A stretch of DNA of 64,000 nucleotides from Macrostomum hystrix (taxonomy: Eukaryota > Platyhelminthes > Macrostomidae). A program made the position numbers and the translations under genes. The stretch spans positions 27,309,001 to 27,373,000 of the forward strand of contig CATNEN010000001.1 of NCBI GenBank assembly GCA_950097015.1. The letters are read 5' to 3'. Each line of letters begins with the position of its first letter. Position 1 is the stretch's first letter. The notes below the pieces were generated by a model. The model made no database searches. It saw only the letters and a list, made by a program, of their open reading frames with translations, and had not been told where the DNA came from. This document shows, in pieces, positions 33,775 through 45,113 of this stretch.

Positions 33775-35590
33775 CTTAGTTACAACGCATATACGCGAAG
33801 GCAATACTAGCTATGCAGCAAAACCTAACGATTTCCCATTTAATATTTAATTAGCTTTAAAATGCAATTATTTTGCATTTGTTCGCACGTTTTTAAAGTC
33901 TGTTAGTAACAGGCAAAAGCAAGGCTATGAGAATTCAGTCCTAGTGAAGCCTAGTGAAGTGTGGCAGAGCAACCAGAATAATTTGTTGAGTTGGTCCTGA
34001 GAAAGTTGAGGGGGGAATTTACTGCACATGAAACAATAGCCTTTAAGCAGACGCAGCCTTCGTTGAACGGATGGCTGGCTCACGACCTTGTCAATCCTTT
34101 CATTAAAAAAACAAAGAAAACTTTTTTCAAATATTCTCAACGGACTCTTATAAATGCATGTGATGTGTGTTCGTCAAGACACGTTTATTGTGCGTATTTA
34201 GTGCATTGGCAAGTTCAAAGGTTCTTAATGAATCTGAAAGTATTCTCGAGGTCTTCAAAGGAAAGGGAAGATAGATCAACGCCATAGACATAACTGTAAC
34301 AGCTTGAGCTTGTGAGAGAATGTTGACATTTGAAAAGTCTGTGGTTGAAACCACAGCAAACGAACTTGTGGGGAAAAGTACAACAGAGAGGGATTGATCG
34401 ATACCTATAACGCCAAACAAGACCAACGCTAAAAGTGGGCTTCAATGCACAACAGCATGCTCCTATTTGACTACTGACAGTACAATTAGCAGGGTAGCTT
34501 GCGTACGAGTAGATAGATAGAAAGTATTTAGTAACTGTAGTTAGTTCAGTACCCGCCCACAGCTCAACGCTGTGGAGGGGAGGGTGAAAATCACCAGCCA
34601 ATCCGCTCGTCGGACGGGGTAGGGCGGATCGGCTGCACACAAGGCTAGGTAATACCGAGGAGGGGGAGGGCGAGACTCACCAGCCAATCAACACGCGGGA
34701 CGCAGACACATCTGAGTGAGTGTGCCTGCTTACAGTATATGTGTGCGTTTGTGTTCAGGAGTCAGCACAATAGGCAGAATCGCCTGCTCTTTTGTCACCA
34801 AATGATGTGCCCACAACCCTCCTGCAATTACAAAAAATAATATTGTCAATAATAGAAGGCTGGTGGGGCACCCCACTACACTGTTAAGGAAGACTAATGT
34901 AACTGAGTGTCTCGCACATCAGACTGAATTATTTACAAAAAGCTGCGTAAGTTTTGTGCATTCAAACTCATGTTTTCTATCCTGCACTTTGTTATCTAAT
35001 CAGAAATGGCTATATATCTCACTTTGAGAGTGACGTAGCCCGGTTGCAAAGTTTCATAGCTTTCAGTCAGTTTAACGAATAAGTTAGCTTTTGGATGTTT
35101 TACGAACCAAAGTTCAATCTTAAGTTCAAACTTAGGATTGAGTTTAGGATTGACGTGTTCTATGAAGATAAAAGTCGATCTTAGCTGGGATCCAACTTAG
35201 GTCTGACCTAAGGGAAGATAAGATCGAACTTACGACAGGTGCGTTTTATCAAGAGAGACTGTCTATGACCAAAACTGTCCTGGTCGATCCTACCTTTAGG
35301 ACACATCTAGAGTTGTCCTAAGTTTCAAGTCGCTATCTGAACAGCAAGAGCCGATCTTTTGGAATAAAATGTTTGTCATTTGCCATTGTAACACGCAATG
35401 CGGTGCATTAAACGTTAGACAGCGTGCGTGTAACGCAAGTAGTCTATGGTAGAAACTCAACCGCGCTAAGCGTTTTCATCATGCGTTTAACGCATTTAGC
35501 GTGTGTCTAACGCTACAAGCACAAAAACAGTTTATTTCAAAAGTGGAACAGATGAAGCATACAACTTTAGCAAGTTTACTAACGTTAAAG
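33775..35590. other. Intergenic region, no gene recognised
   Basis: AT-rich with short ORFs lacking motifs. A SINE-A fragment lies at about 34705-34850. From 35095 to 35330 short, partly inverted variants of AAGTTCGATCTTA/AACTTAGG recur, possibly a worn-out small transposon. Confidence 0.45.
34705..34850 (+). mobile_element. SINE family A, 3' fragment
   Basis: Contains TACAGTATATGTGTGCG, TTCAGGAGTCAGC, CACCAAATGATGTGCC and ACAACCCTCCTGCAATTA in the order expected of the 3' half, followed by an A/T-rich tail. The head is absent. Confidence 0.75.
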
Positions 35591-35627
35591 TGTCTATGGC
35601 CCAGCTTGCATATTACAATGCAACTAA

Positions 35628-35716
35628 TATATCGCCGCTTTGAACTTTAACGGTCTCAGCACTCGTGCGCTTCGCGCACTCGTGCTAAGACTGTTAAAGC
35701 ACTCAGCGGCGATATA
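35628..35716. repeat. Imperfect ~43-bp inverted repeat with 3-base loop
   Basis: TATATCGCCGCT opens and AGCGGCGATATA closes the structure. Inside, TTTAACGGTCTCAGCACTCG pairs with CGTGCTAAGACTGTTAAA with several mismatches around a TTC loop. It could be a foldback element or a structured site. It lies about 460 bp upstream of a tyrosine-recombinase pseudogene. Confidence 0.75.
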
Positions 35717-36177
35717 TACCTTTTGTCAGTTGATTTCGCAAAAAAGCCAATTGATTTCCCCATTAGCTGAAGTCGAAAGCGAGGGCCCAACCAGCCTTCT
35801 CGACCATAGATAAGTCCAAATGAATTCCCTTAAGTCCAATTGATTTCCCTCAATTCAATGTGTCTTAAGCATACTCTCTGGGGAAATCGATTGGAGTTGT
35901 TTCATTCTGTTGTCTGTGGTCGAAATCGAGGGTTCATAGTTAGTCTTTGCCTACAGCGCAAATCTGGCATGTACGAATTCCAATTCTTTGCCTACAGCGC
36001 AAATCTGGCATGTTCGAATTCCAATCGCCCGTGACAGTACGAAGCTTTTTTAACGTAATTAGCTGCTTGTCCAGTGCACGACTGATAGTCTTCAGGCCAA
36101 TGGTCTCCAATACAGGCCACCGCACTGAAAGACCACCGCGCATCATTTGCAGAGTGCAGGTGGGATTTTTTAGATGT

Positions 36178-37662
36178 ATGCATCTAATACATTGGAAAAA
36201 CTTGCCGACCGACTCTTTTAACGGAGTATCTGCTAGCGAAATGGATTTTCTTTCAATGCTGAGTGCAACGGACCACTCGGAGGACGCTGATCTACTGGAA
36301 TTTGTCAACTTCTTAGAAGATCCCGCCCGTGAAGATCAGTCGGTGCTGGACATATCATTACCGGATCTACCTGGTGACGCACCACTGTCGGTTGACGATC
36401 TCGATCGCATTGAAATCGATTCGCTACCCAAGACTACGCGAGAACAGATGTTCCAATATGGAAAAGCATTTGTGGAGTTTCTCCGAAAACAAACTGAAGT
36501 GTCCCCTGAGACGATTTCGCAGACCATGCTGAATGAGTTTCTACGTTTCTACTACTTTTCGTTAAAGAAAGCTGACGGAGGAAGGTACGCACCTTCGTCC
36601 TTGGTTTGCATCCGCGCCGGCATTCAGCGCTACTTTTGCATCGTTCTTAAGCGTTCTGTGGATATCATTTCTGGAGGAGAGTTTGCTGCCGCTAATAGAA
36701 TGCTACGCGTCAAAGTACGCGAATACAATGGATCTGGTGCTGTCAGAAGACAATATCCGCCAATTGAGGAAGGAGACCTAGAGCGATTGCGGAAATACTT
36801 TGATAGAAGCACAGCAGAACGTGTTCAGGATGAAGTGCTCTTCACATTACTCTACACATTAGGTGAGCGCGGCCAAGAACATCTTAAATATCTCAAGAAG
36901 AAGGGCACCTTGGTAGAAGGAATAGATGCTGATAGCCAACCATATCTGAGCCTGCCAGATCTGCCAACGAAGAATCAATCGACTGATCCAACGCGTGCTA
37001 AGAACAACTCAGCAAAGCAAGCTCGCCTCTATGGACAGCAGCGAGATCTTGTCGTCGACTACTTAAAGCTGCTACCGGAGAACACAAAAGATTCATCCTT
37101 CTTTCCACGCCCACTGGCAAACGATGGAAGCGGTAACCTTCGTTTTTCAAGTAATCAGGTTAGAGGCATTAATTAGCTAGCTAACTTCATGCGTCACCTG
37201 AGCGAGATCTGCCAGTTGTCAAAAATGTACACTAATCATTGCATCCGGGTCACGCGTATTTCGGATTTGCATGAATGTGGACACAAGCTGGACGAAATCA
37301 TGACTATTACTGGGCAGAGGGCCAAGTCGACTGTCCGGCGTTACTTGTCGAGAAGACGCGATCGGTCCATTAAACAAGTTTCGATTGCTGTAAGTAAAGC
37401 GCTGGAGCGACCACTAGCAACTACAAGTAACTTGAATACCGATGTCAAGCCGTTATGCGACGGAGCTGCCGAAGGTGCTGACGATGTTGTAGCGCCAATG
37501 ATGGTAATCGAGTCTAGCGTCGGAGCCTCTGCCACTAGTGCTGAGGCGGCGGAGCCGGGGATTGTGCATATGACAGCCAACGGCAGCGAGAAAAAAACAA
37601 CAGTCGTCCTAAATTTCAACGGAAAATTCGAAAACTGCAGCTTCCAAATCAAAGGGACGTAA
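36178..37662 (+). pseudogene. Crypton-like tyrosine recombinase, copy 1, one in-frame stop
   Basis: From ATG (MHLIHWKN...) the frame runs 494 codons with one interruption, a TAG at 37174-37176. At that position copy 3 has Trp (RGINW), consistent with a single TGG-to-TAG change. N-terminal core-binding part: EQMFQYGKAFVEFLR, LRFYYFSLKKADGG, PSSLVCIRAGIQRYF. Catalytic part: first Arg in LGERGQEHL, the H-x-x-R box in NHCIRVT, and the Tyr in VRRYLSRRRD. The box usually G-H is G-Q here (ITGQRAKS). The fold and the SSL.CIRAG motif resemble Crypton transposases and their host derivatives (ZMYM2/KIAA1958 type). A 42-bp tandem duplication (CTTTGCCTACAGCGC) lies upstream at 35943-36028. The product would cut and rejoin DNA through a 3'-phosphotyrosine link. 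Confidence 0.82.
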
Positions 37663-37963
37663 GTCGCCAAGTTTCGTCATTTCAATATAGGGAATAAACT
37701 ATATCGAGGTCCCATAACAATGTGAACGGAATAGTAATATTTATTGCTTGTATTGTAAAACACGTTATTAGTTTTGTTAATGCGAAATGTTGTTTTGATT
37801 TGTTTTAATTCCAAAATATAACTCATTATAGCTAACCAATAGTCTATGGTTAAATCTGCGAAACATCGTTAAGCAATCAACTTCTCTGTGAAACGTTGTT
37901 AGTATGCTAAACCATAGCAACAATGAACAGTTTACAGTTTTTAGTTGTTTATAGTTGCAATTC

Positions 37964-38434
37964 TCAATGACGCTTGGCCCGAATGCAGACCAAGCTAGAT
38001 GGCGAGTACGACTCTCCATTCGGTTTAGAAAGCCGAAAGTAGTAGAACCGCAGGTGCTCGTTGAGGCTACTGGGCTCCATTGTTTTGAGACTTTCAACAG
38101 GATGACCCAAGTCACTCATGTAGCTGGCAAACGCTTTGCCATAAAGGAACATTTGCTCCTTGGTCGATCTTGGTAGAGAATCCACCTCGGCCTTGTCCAT
38201 GACATCAGTAGCAACAGAAGCTCCATCCTCTTCACATTCCGGCAGATCGACACCAAGCAGTTCATCGTCAGATCGTGAATGATCGGTAATGAAGTTAATA
38301 AAGTCCTCCAGCTGATTGTCATCTCGGTGATTGTCACTGCTCAGCTCCGCAATGAATGAGTATTCGCTGGATGAAACGCCATCGAGACTATCAACCAGCA
38401 GATGAGACCAATTGATAAGATGCGTAGCGGTCAT
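37964..38434 (-). pseudogene. Crypton-like tyrosine recombinase, copy 2, N-terminal fragment
   Basis: Starts at ATG (MTATHLINWSH...) and aligns to the first ~155 residues of copies 1 and 3 (DSLDGVSSSE, STKEQMFLYGKAFASYM, EHLRFYYFRLSKPNGES, PSSLVCIRA). Homology then ends, with a stop soon after. The catalytic domain is absent. It lies on the opposite strand to copies 1 and 3, immediately outside the left arm of the large inverted duplication. CCATAGAC motifs lie on either side (37842 and 38530). Confidence 0.8.
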
Positions 38435-38744
38435 GTTTAAGGCAGGCAAGCGAAGACGGCTTAAAATGAAAAACTGAGAAGTCTTCGCTGTAACTTCGAA
38501 CATTTAAGACCAAAGTTTCTGACGAATTACCATAGACGGTATCTAAATTTAGTCATGCATTATCAACCGCTTGATAATGAAAGATTATTAAACGCCTATT
38601 TTGTGTAGAAATCATGAGACAATAATATTGTGTCTATGGTTTTAGGCTTAAGCTTCGCTGCGTGTCGCAAGTTGCGTCACTCACAATAAGTGAGAAAAAT
38701 TCCATCTCGCTTGGAGGGTGGAACTTTTCACTGTTGCTGAGTAT

Positions 38745-39866
38745 ATTATTCGCCCTCGAAAATTCATGCTGCCCCCTTGATTAGTCATGCTTCCCCTTGA
38801 GAATTCATGCTTCCCTCTCAATAAGTCATGCTCTCCCCTCCATAATTTATGATACACCCAAAATTTGGACTATACCTTGAAAAATCATTTTATCTTAACG
38901 ATAATTTAGCTACTTCTTGATGAACCATGCTACCCCTCAATAATTCATGCTCTTTAGTCGGTATTTCATGCTTCCCCCTCGAAAAGTCATGCTAATTCCC
39001 TTCGATAATTCACTTTTCCCTCGCCATTTCATGCTTCCCCTTGACAATTGATGCTTCCACCTCAATAATTTATGCTACCCACTCGACCATTCATGCTCCC
39101 CTTCGATCGGTCATGTTTTTCTATCTATTATTCATTCTTCCCCTCGATATTTCATGCTTCCCCTTAACAGTTCGTGCTTCCCTCTCGACAATTCATGCTC
39201 CCCCCTATAAAATCATGCTACCCCTTCGATAAATCATGCTACCCTCTTTAATAGATCATTCTATCGTCTTCAAAAATTTACCCTAGCTGAAAGTATTATG
39301 CCATGACCTGGAAATCTCATACAATCTCTTCGAGAAATCAAGGCATTACCTAGATATCTACGGCTCGTAATGCCTTTGCCCGCAAATTGTATGCAATTTA
39401 CATGATAAATATGAAAAAATGCGAAATTCTGAAAGTAAAATAACGTGAAATTTATTATATTTCTGAATCTATAAACGCTGGCAGATATGCTCGAAAATTC
39501 TTTCCTCAGTTTTGTATCGAATACAACTTGCTGCTGCTTTCTTTCTCAGAGCGAAAAGAGTGATTAAGCAAAAACTTTTTCGCCTTGACAGTAGCTAATC
39601 AATATCTTTTACTATTAACTGTTAGTTGTACCTAAAAAAACTAAAAAGAATTACAAAAAACTTTTGCTTACGTTTTTAGCTGTTGCTGATAGACTATTAC
39701 TCAATATATCATGCTACCCCACAATAAACCATGCGACCCCTTCGATAAATAGTGCTACCCCTCGATGATTTTTGCAAGCCACTTGATAAATCATGCTTTA
39801 CTCACGAAAAATTGCCTTTCTTTCGATAATATTTGCTTTCCTCTCGACAATTTATGCTTGCCATTT
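38745..39866. repeat. Degenerate ~20-bp repeats (TCATGCTACCC family) with linker, left arm
   Basis: Irregular copies of a ~20-bp unit, typically TCGATAATTCATGCTACCCC, at 38745-39275 and 39700-39862. They flank a non-repetitive linker (about 39290-39700) containing TTTGTATCGAATACAACTTG and ACTATTAACTGTTAGTTGTA. The same linker plus repeats recurs at 56812-57910 (inverted, right arm) and, more diverged, at 60780-61080 (direct). The 42- and 62-bp satellites at the right end of the window consist of two and three such units. Confidence 0.85.
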
Positions 39867-40142
39867 GCGGGGTTTTATCGTCGCGAGTTCGCGAGTAATT
39901 AAGAGCTAGGCGGTGGTTTTCTGTGTTGTTTGTTGAGTCTCGTATGAGATCAGAAAGGGTTGATTATTGCTGGATCTGGTGCAGTATATTTATAGTGTAT
40001 TTTAGTGTTTCCGTAAGTTTCTAGAAATATACTGTACGGTAAAACAAATTTAATTAAGCTTTTTATTATTAGATGCAAGCGCATGAGGAGTATGAGGAGT
40101 TTCAAACGTACAGAAGTTTCGCGAATTAAGGTCACTACATCA
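39867..40142 (-). mobile_element. Gypsy-type 3' LTR, left arm
   Basis: On the minus strand it starts TGATGTAGTGAC just after a purine tract (GCGGGGGGAC) and ends near GATAAAACCCCGC. The last bases differ from the right-arm copy, which ends CGCTACA. No 5' LTR is visible in either arm. Confidence 0.75.
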
Positions 40143-41295
40143 GTCCCCCCGCGGAAGATGGCTGTCGGGAGGCTTCCTCCCAAGTTGTTGAGGCGTCAAC
40201 AGTGTCGTCCGTCCTGGTGCTCGGTGGTGACTCGTGTCGCGCCGTGGATGGCTGCTGATCCTGCGTCGCTTCTGTCGGTCGAACCCTCTGGTTGCCAGCT
40301 GCAGGCGTCGGCGCGGTTCGCCAAGGTTTGAGGCGGTCGATGGAGACGGATTCCTGGCGTCCTGCGGCTGTCGCGATGATGAAGAACTTCGGTAGGCGTT
40401 TCACAACCGGGTAGGGGCCTTGATACGGTGCTTCCAATGGCTTCCGGGTGCGGTCGACTCGGACCCATACCTTCTCGGCTGTCTTGAGGTCGCTCAGGAT
40501 GTACGTTGGCCGATTAAGTGGAGGTCTCGCGTCGTCCATCAGGTCGTCCAGGCGAAGTCGAATGGTCTCCGGCGTGAGGTCCTCTGTCGTCAAGATGCGG
40601 GGCATCATCGGATGTTCTCCAATTAGGCGAGTGAAGGCGCTGATGCCGTTTTCGTTCGGAGAGATGCGCATCGCGAGGAGTGCTAGCGGTAGGCTCTCCA
40701 ACCAGGAATCCCCACGAGCCTTCAGGATGGCTTTCAGCGTTCGATGTGCTCGTTCAATTTTGCCGTTTGTCTGAGGGTGGTAGGCTGTCGTTCGCAGTCG
40801 ATGGAATCCGACGACTTTGGCGACTCGGCTGAAGAACTCGGCTTCGAATTGTGGTCCTCGGTCGGTGACGATCTACAGCGGCACTCCGAAGCGCGAGACC
40901 CAGGTGGAGATGAATGCGGATGCTACGCTCTCGGCGGTGACGGACTCAAGCGGCGTCGCCTCGATCCATCTGGTGCTGCGGTCGATCATGGTGAGCATGT
41001 ATCGAGGGGTCAGCCCGCAGGAGACGTCGTACTTCCTGTCTGGTACTGGGAGCGGACCGACAATGTCGATGTGAACGACTTCGAGTCTGTTAGACGGTAG
41101 GTCAAACGCGGAACTGCCGGCCGTCGTGTGGCGTCCGATTTTGCTTCGTTGGCAGGTTTCGCACGCTCGGCAATACCTCTTGATGGCGTCCCGCATGTTG
41201 GGCCAGAAATATCGGGTTGTCAACAGGCTGGCGGTCTTGCGGACCCCGTAGTGGCCGAGTTGATGGAAGTGTCGGATGAGCGGTTGCTGGAGCAA
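40135..41295 (-). pseudogene. Ty3/Gypsy integrase fragment, left arm
   Basis: The minus-strand frame contains an HHCC zinc-binding region (HFHQLGHYG ... [11 protein letters not shown]) and the integrase core with the first Asp in HIDIVGPLP, the second in VTDRGPQF and the Glu in NGKIERAH. A C-terminal part follows. A TAG directly before IVTDRG interrupts the frame and is present at the same place in the right arm, so it predates the duplication. The C terminus is cut by a 256-bp deletion that fuses it to the purine tract. No reverse transcriptase or gag is present. Confidence 0.88.
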
Positions 41296-41429
41296 ATCTG
41301 GGTCGACTGGTCAATGATAGTGGCTGGAAGTGTCGCACAGCAGCGAATGCTGACCATCAAACTGGAAGAAGCGGCTGTTGGAGTTCTGTTGCATCCGGGT
41401 CCTTTGAGAATTATAGAGAATTTTTTCGG

Positions 41430-42048
41430 AGGATAAGCACCCTAGCTTTGGGATCATGAGTTTTGGAATTGGAAATTTGGCGCTAATTTAATTGTCTTCA
41501 AACACTTTTTGCAGGGCTGGGAGACTGGAGTATAGAGACAGATTTTTTGTGATGGAATAGGCTGCGGAAATTTTTATTGGAACAAAGGAGACAGATTTTG
41601 TGAGAGGCCGGTAACCTTTTTCCTGATCTTTTCGGGAATAAGAAAGCAAATATATTGTGGATTATGGAGGCTGCGAAAGCGTTTGTCCCAGAAAGCCCCT
41701 CTTGCATACTACTCGAGGATGAGGAGAAGGCCGCTCACCTGTTAATGAACTACCCGGCCCTGTCTCTTCACCACTGCTGCTTCCAGGCACTCCCAGGGAC
41801 CTCGCATGGAGCCCGCGGCTGTGTTTTCCGAGCATTTTGCTGTGCTGAGTTTCCTCAAAGAAGTGGGCGTCCTCTAACGTGACAGCCTCAGCAGATCTCG
41901 GATATCTCCTGCTTTTTTCCTGTGGCAAACAGAGCGGTTGGGCGCTGGCCAGACATCCGTACTGAGCAGAGAAAGCTTGGGCGAAGCGCTCGCAGGCAGC
42001 TCGCTCAGCTGCGCAGCGGGCTGTCTCCCCTCCTAGCCGGCTACATGG

Positions 42049-42086
<38 letters not shown>

Positions 42087-42561
42087 AACATTGTCAAACT
42101 CCTTCAGGAAGACCACAATGTCTTTAAATGCTTCTAATGCTATAAATAGAACCGTAGGCTTGCATTTTCTTATTTTTTAAAACAAAAATGCTTCACTTTA
42201 ACTTAGTCTTTCGTCGCTTCTTTCACTGAGAATTGCCCGAGTTGGAGCACAATTAACTTCTGGAATTTAAGAGCCAAAATAGCAAGCTAAAGTCATTTGA
42301 CTCGTGATTATTGATTGATTTTATATATCTTTTTTTAAAAAAAAACCAGCGACAGAAAAATGTTTTGTGCAAGTATTTCTGTAGAGTCAGAGAAACGGGC
42401 AAAATGTGGAAAGTGGTGTTATTTTTTGTTGAAAAATTTGCCTGTGAAAGAATTTTCTTTTCGACGAGTCGCATTTAATTCAATTGGTATTTAAAGAAGT
42501 GAAAAACTTCAGAGCTGGGAATCAAAATAGAAAGAAAGCACTGCAGAGGTGATTTAAGAAA
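41430..42561. other. Non-coding stretch between Gypsy fragment and EGFR-like gene, left arm
   Basis: Contains a (CA)n tract (42051-42081) and short ORFs of no recognised family (for example 41655-41882). It is conserved in the right arm (53830-54950), with a (GT)n of different length. A TATTTAAAG at 42488 is a possible TATA element for the gene starting at 42562. Confidence 0.5.
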
Positions 42562-44310
42562 ATGAATTTCCTGCAGCTTGTTTTTCGGTTGCTTCTTTTG
42601 CTTCCGTTGTTGCACGACGATGTTGCTTCTGGCATCCGGATCTGCAAATCCTTACGTTTATCCAGCAAAGGCTATGAGACCCACAGAAATGTTAGTCGCT
42701 TGCAGGCGGACTTGACGGCTTTTGTAGCTGGCTGCCAGTATGTTTTCGGCGACGTTATACTGAGCAATATAGGTATTAACCAATCAACGTACGAACCGCT
42801 GGACGATGAAATTCGAGGCATGCAAACAGACTTTCTTGACTCCATTGTGGAGATCACAGGAAAAATACGGATCCTGCACGTCAGCCTTGAGCGCGTCACC
42901 TTCCGCAACTTGCGCACCATCCGAATGCACCATTTCGCTTTTGAAAAATTTAATTGGTTCCCATTTTTAATATTTAAGTCGCCGAACATGAGCAAGCTGG
43001 AATTGCCCAAGTTGACTGCTATCACAGGAAGAAATGTTAGTCTATTTGGTGAGCAAATGCAGTCTAGCTTGTACTGCTACCTGTTCTACAGCATCAACTG
43101 GACAAGCCTGCTTCAAGAACCAGGCCAGCGCTTTTTGGATGAAGTGATTTCTGTTATTACTGAACAAGGCCAAGTTCTTCAGAGAAGCTCGAACTCGCGT
43201 GTGATTGATAGGCGTACCTGCAGTCGTCAGATTTCCTGTCACGCTAATTGTACTCAAACTCCAATTTATGGCCAAAAATGCTGGTCCGACGGTGTTGATG
43301 GCTGCCAAAGTAATCATCTGTGTCGTAAGCGCAAGTGTAAAACTACGAACCTATGCTTCCATAACCCGAACACTGGCCAAGAAGACTGCTGCGACGACGA
43401 CTGTCTTGGCGGTTGCTCAAACCGGCCCAACGAGTGCTTCGCCTGTCGGAGAGGAGTATTGTTCAATGGTGTCTGTAGAGAATCCTGTCCGTCGAATACT
43501 AGTACCGCTAGTGGTAATGGCACTGGCGTGACTGTTTGGCGACAGATCGGCAACATCTGCGTAGAGAAGTGCTCACTGCCCTTTGTTGTTAGCTCTGACG
43601 GCAGGCGCTGTTTAATCGAGTGTCCGTCAGCAGAAGTCCTTATCAAAGGAGTTTGCACAAAGTGTATTGACAAAATTAGCTCTAAGCCCTGCAAATCGTG
43701 CAATGTGCCTGATTTAATGACAGACAATTTAGCGTACTTATTGAGGACTGAGCAGTGTTCGATTTGGAGGGCTGATTCTAATCTATACGTGTCCGCTAAG
43801 AATTTAAGTAGCTTAGATATCAGCAGAGCATTTGAGAATTTAGAGTACTTTTACGGAAATTTAATAGTTTTGGGATCTCAAAACTTAACAGTAAATCTCA
43901 GATCCTTACGTAATATCAAACGCGCCACTAATTCCTTAATTATTATGCGGCTCAATACGAGATACCTCGGACTAGCTAGCTTGGAATATACTCCTGACCT
44001 TATGCTTATGCATATTAGTGATCTTTGCAGAGCCTGGTATCCAAGCAATCGAATCCGAGAAATCAAAAACGTCACTAAAGAATTTCAAATTACAATACGA
44101 AACCTGAGCTTTGAAGACAGCAGCGAGATTTGCCGGAACGCTACCTGCGATGCTCAGTGCCAGGACGAATGCTGGGGACCCGGCCCAGACATGTGCGTGG
44201 CGTGTCGGAACTTCAAAGTGAACGGCCGCTGCTATGCCACCTGTGCGGAGTCGGGCAGGATTGAAGTAAATGGGAATTGTGAACTGCCTGTGCCACAGCT
44301 AATCGGCTAA
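42562..44310 (+). CDS. Truncated, intronless EGFR-like ectodomain, left-arm copy
   Basis: 582 residues from ATG. Signal peptide (MNFLQLVFRLLLLLPLLHDD), receptor L domain 1 (about 27-170), furin-like cysteine-rich region (about 215-370; for example CCDDDCLGGCSNRPNECFACRRG), receptor L domain 2 (about 385-510), and the start of a second cysteine-rich region (CQDECWGPGPDMCVACRNF) that ends at a TAA. After this stop the same frame continues with more cysteine-rich codons (CDEGCNGPGRDPCVN) before another stop. No transmembrane helix or kinase follows. The order L-Cys-L-Cys and the CWGPGP motif are typical of ErbB/EGFR. The product as read would be secreted and could act as a ligand decoy. AATAAA is at 44414-44419. 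Lack of introns in a genome of intron-containing genes suggests a retrocopy. Confidence 0.85.
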   Translation: MNFLQLVFRLLLLLPLLHDDVASGIRICKSLRLSSKGYETHRNVSRLQADLTAFVAGCQYVFGDVILSNIGINQSTYEPLDDEIRGMQTDFLDSIVEITGKIRILHVSLERVTFRNLRTIRMHHFAFEKFNWFPFLIFKSPNMSKLELPKLTAITGRNVSLFGEQMQSSLYCYLFYSINWTSLLQEPGQRFLDEVISVITEQGQVLQRSSNSRVIDRRTCSRQISCHANCTQTPIYGQKCWSDGVDGCQSNHLCRKRKCKTTNLCFHNPNTGQEDCCDDDCLGGCSNRPNECFACRRGVLFNGVCRESCPSNTSTASGNGTGVTVWRQIGNICVEKCSLPFVVSSDGRRCLIECPSAEVLIKGVCTKCIDKISSKPCKSCNVPDLMTDNLAYLLRTEQCSIWRADSNLYVSAKNLSSLDISRAFENLEYFYGNLIVLGSQNLTVNLRSLRNIKRATNSLIIMRLNTRYLGLASLEYTPDLMLMHISDLCRAWYPSNRIREIKNVTKEFQITIRNLSFEDSSEICRNATCDAQCQDECWGPGPDMCVACRNFKVNGRCYATCAESGRIEVNGNCELPVPQLIG

Positions 44311-44680
44311 TGCGATGAAGGCTGCAACGGTCCAGGGCGTGATCCGTGTGTGAACTGAGAAGTTTCGTTTAGAACAAATCAGTGCTTCATTGCAATGAGA
44401 CTAAATTTGAGTTAATAAATGTGTACCAAGATCCCTATGATAATTCTAAGATGAAATTTTGGAACACGTTTTTTGTCTTCAATTAGTCGGTTAGTTAGCG
44501 CATGCAGTGGCACACCATCAAGGCAAGCCGTTGTGGCCATATTTGGTCCCCTGAGTTTGACGTGGCCTTTTATTGAAGCCAGTCAGGAAAATACCTTCAG
44601 CACTTGTGTTTAATGTTTATAGTGTTGATAATTTTTTTCTATAACCTTAAAAGTAGGCAAATGGACTCGCACTTCAAAAT

Positions 44681-44708
44681 CAAATACTACTACTTACAGT
44701 AGTATTTG
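44681..44708. repeat. 28-bp hairpin at the left inner junction
   Basis: CAAATACTACT, then ACTTAC, then AGTAGTATTTG: perfect 11-bp arms around a 6-base loop. The left half is the last piece of the left arm. The right half is identical to the first bases of the right arm (50587-50597), giving a direct repeat TACAGTAGTATTTG at 44695 and 50584 on both sides of the spacer. Confidence 0.9.
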
Positions 44709-45072
44709 TCCTACTGTCACCAAATGATGTGCCATTTCTCACAGAACTCTTGCGAAATAAAAATGGCCTTCATTTCACTGCCATCAATTTGCTGAAACCA
44801 GTCTTATTACACTTGTAAAAGTTATACTTTTTCACAGCTAACAATCAAGCGGCTTAGCTTTACGCATGCATATCTTTCTGGATTGTGTAGAAATGTATGA
44901 ATTAAAGGGCTAAATTGAGAGTGCACGTTGATGCGAATTCGCCTAAGCAGGTGGCAATCAATGGTAAGTTAATGGCGAAGCCACTCGTGACAATTTCGTA
45001 TTGTCTATCTCGGCAACCGCATACACAACAACATTGACAAACGCACCCGACAAGATTTCCTCCGTTGCACAA
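44709..45072. other. Start of the spacer, no gene seen
   Basis: Begins with a scrap of SINE A (CACCAAATGATGTGCCAT). The rest is unidentified. Confidence 0.5.
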
Positions 45073-45113
45073 ACCGTCATTGAGCAACGTTGCTCAATGA
45101 CGGTATAAAAATA
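45073..45113 (+). promoter_or_regulatory. Perfect 32-bp palindrome fused to a TATA box
   Basis: ACCGTCATTGAGCAAC is followed without spacer by its exact reverse complement (45073-45104). The final T is the first base of TATAAAAATA (45104-45113). The open recombinase frame starts 123 bp downstream at 45227, so this is in promoter position. A dyad this long and exact is a candidate binding site for a dimer, perhaps the recombinase itself or a host repressor; that is inference. Confidence 0.75.

Larger units (their letters stand above)
38649..44690 (+). repeat. Left arm of a large inverted duplication
   Basis: This segment is repeated in reverse complement at 50588-58017. The outer junction is at AAGCTTCGCTGCG (38650) and the inner junction at CAAATACTAC (44681-44690). 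In the portions I compared by eye, identity is about 98-99%. Indels: the right arm alone has a 1131-bp hAT element, this arm alone lacks about 256 bp at the Gypsy 3' end, and the (CA)n lengths differ. Contents from outside in: satellite-like 20-mers, a 250-bp linker, a Gypsy LTR and integrase fragment, and a truncated EGFR-like gene. Confidence 0.93.

Noticed and set aside
41655..42087. ORFs of 75-141 codons on both strands, duplicated in the right arm
   Set aside because: The two strands overlap, one frame runs through a (CA)n tract, and the duplication itself accounts for their being present twice.
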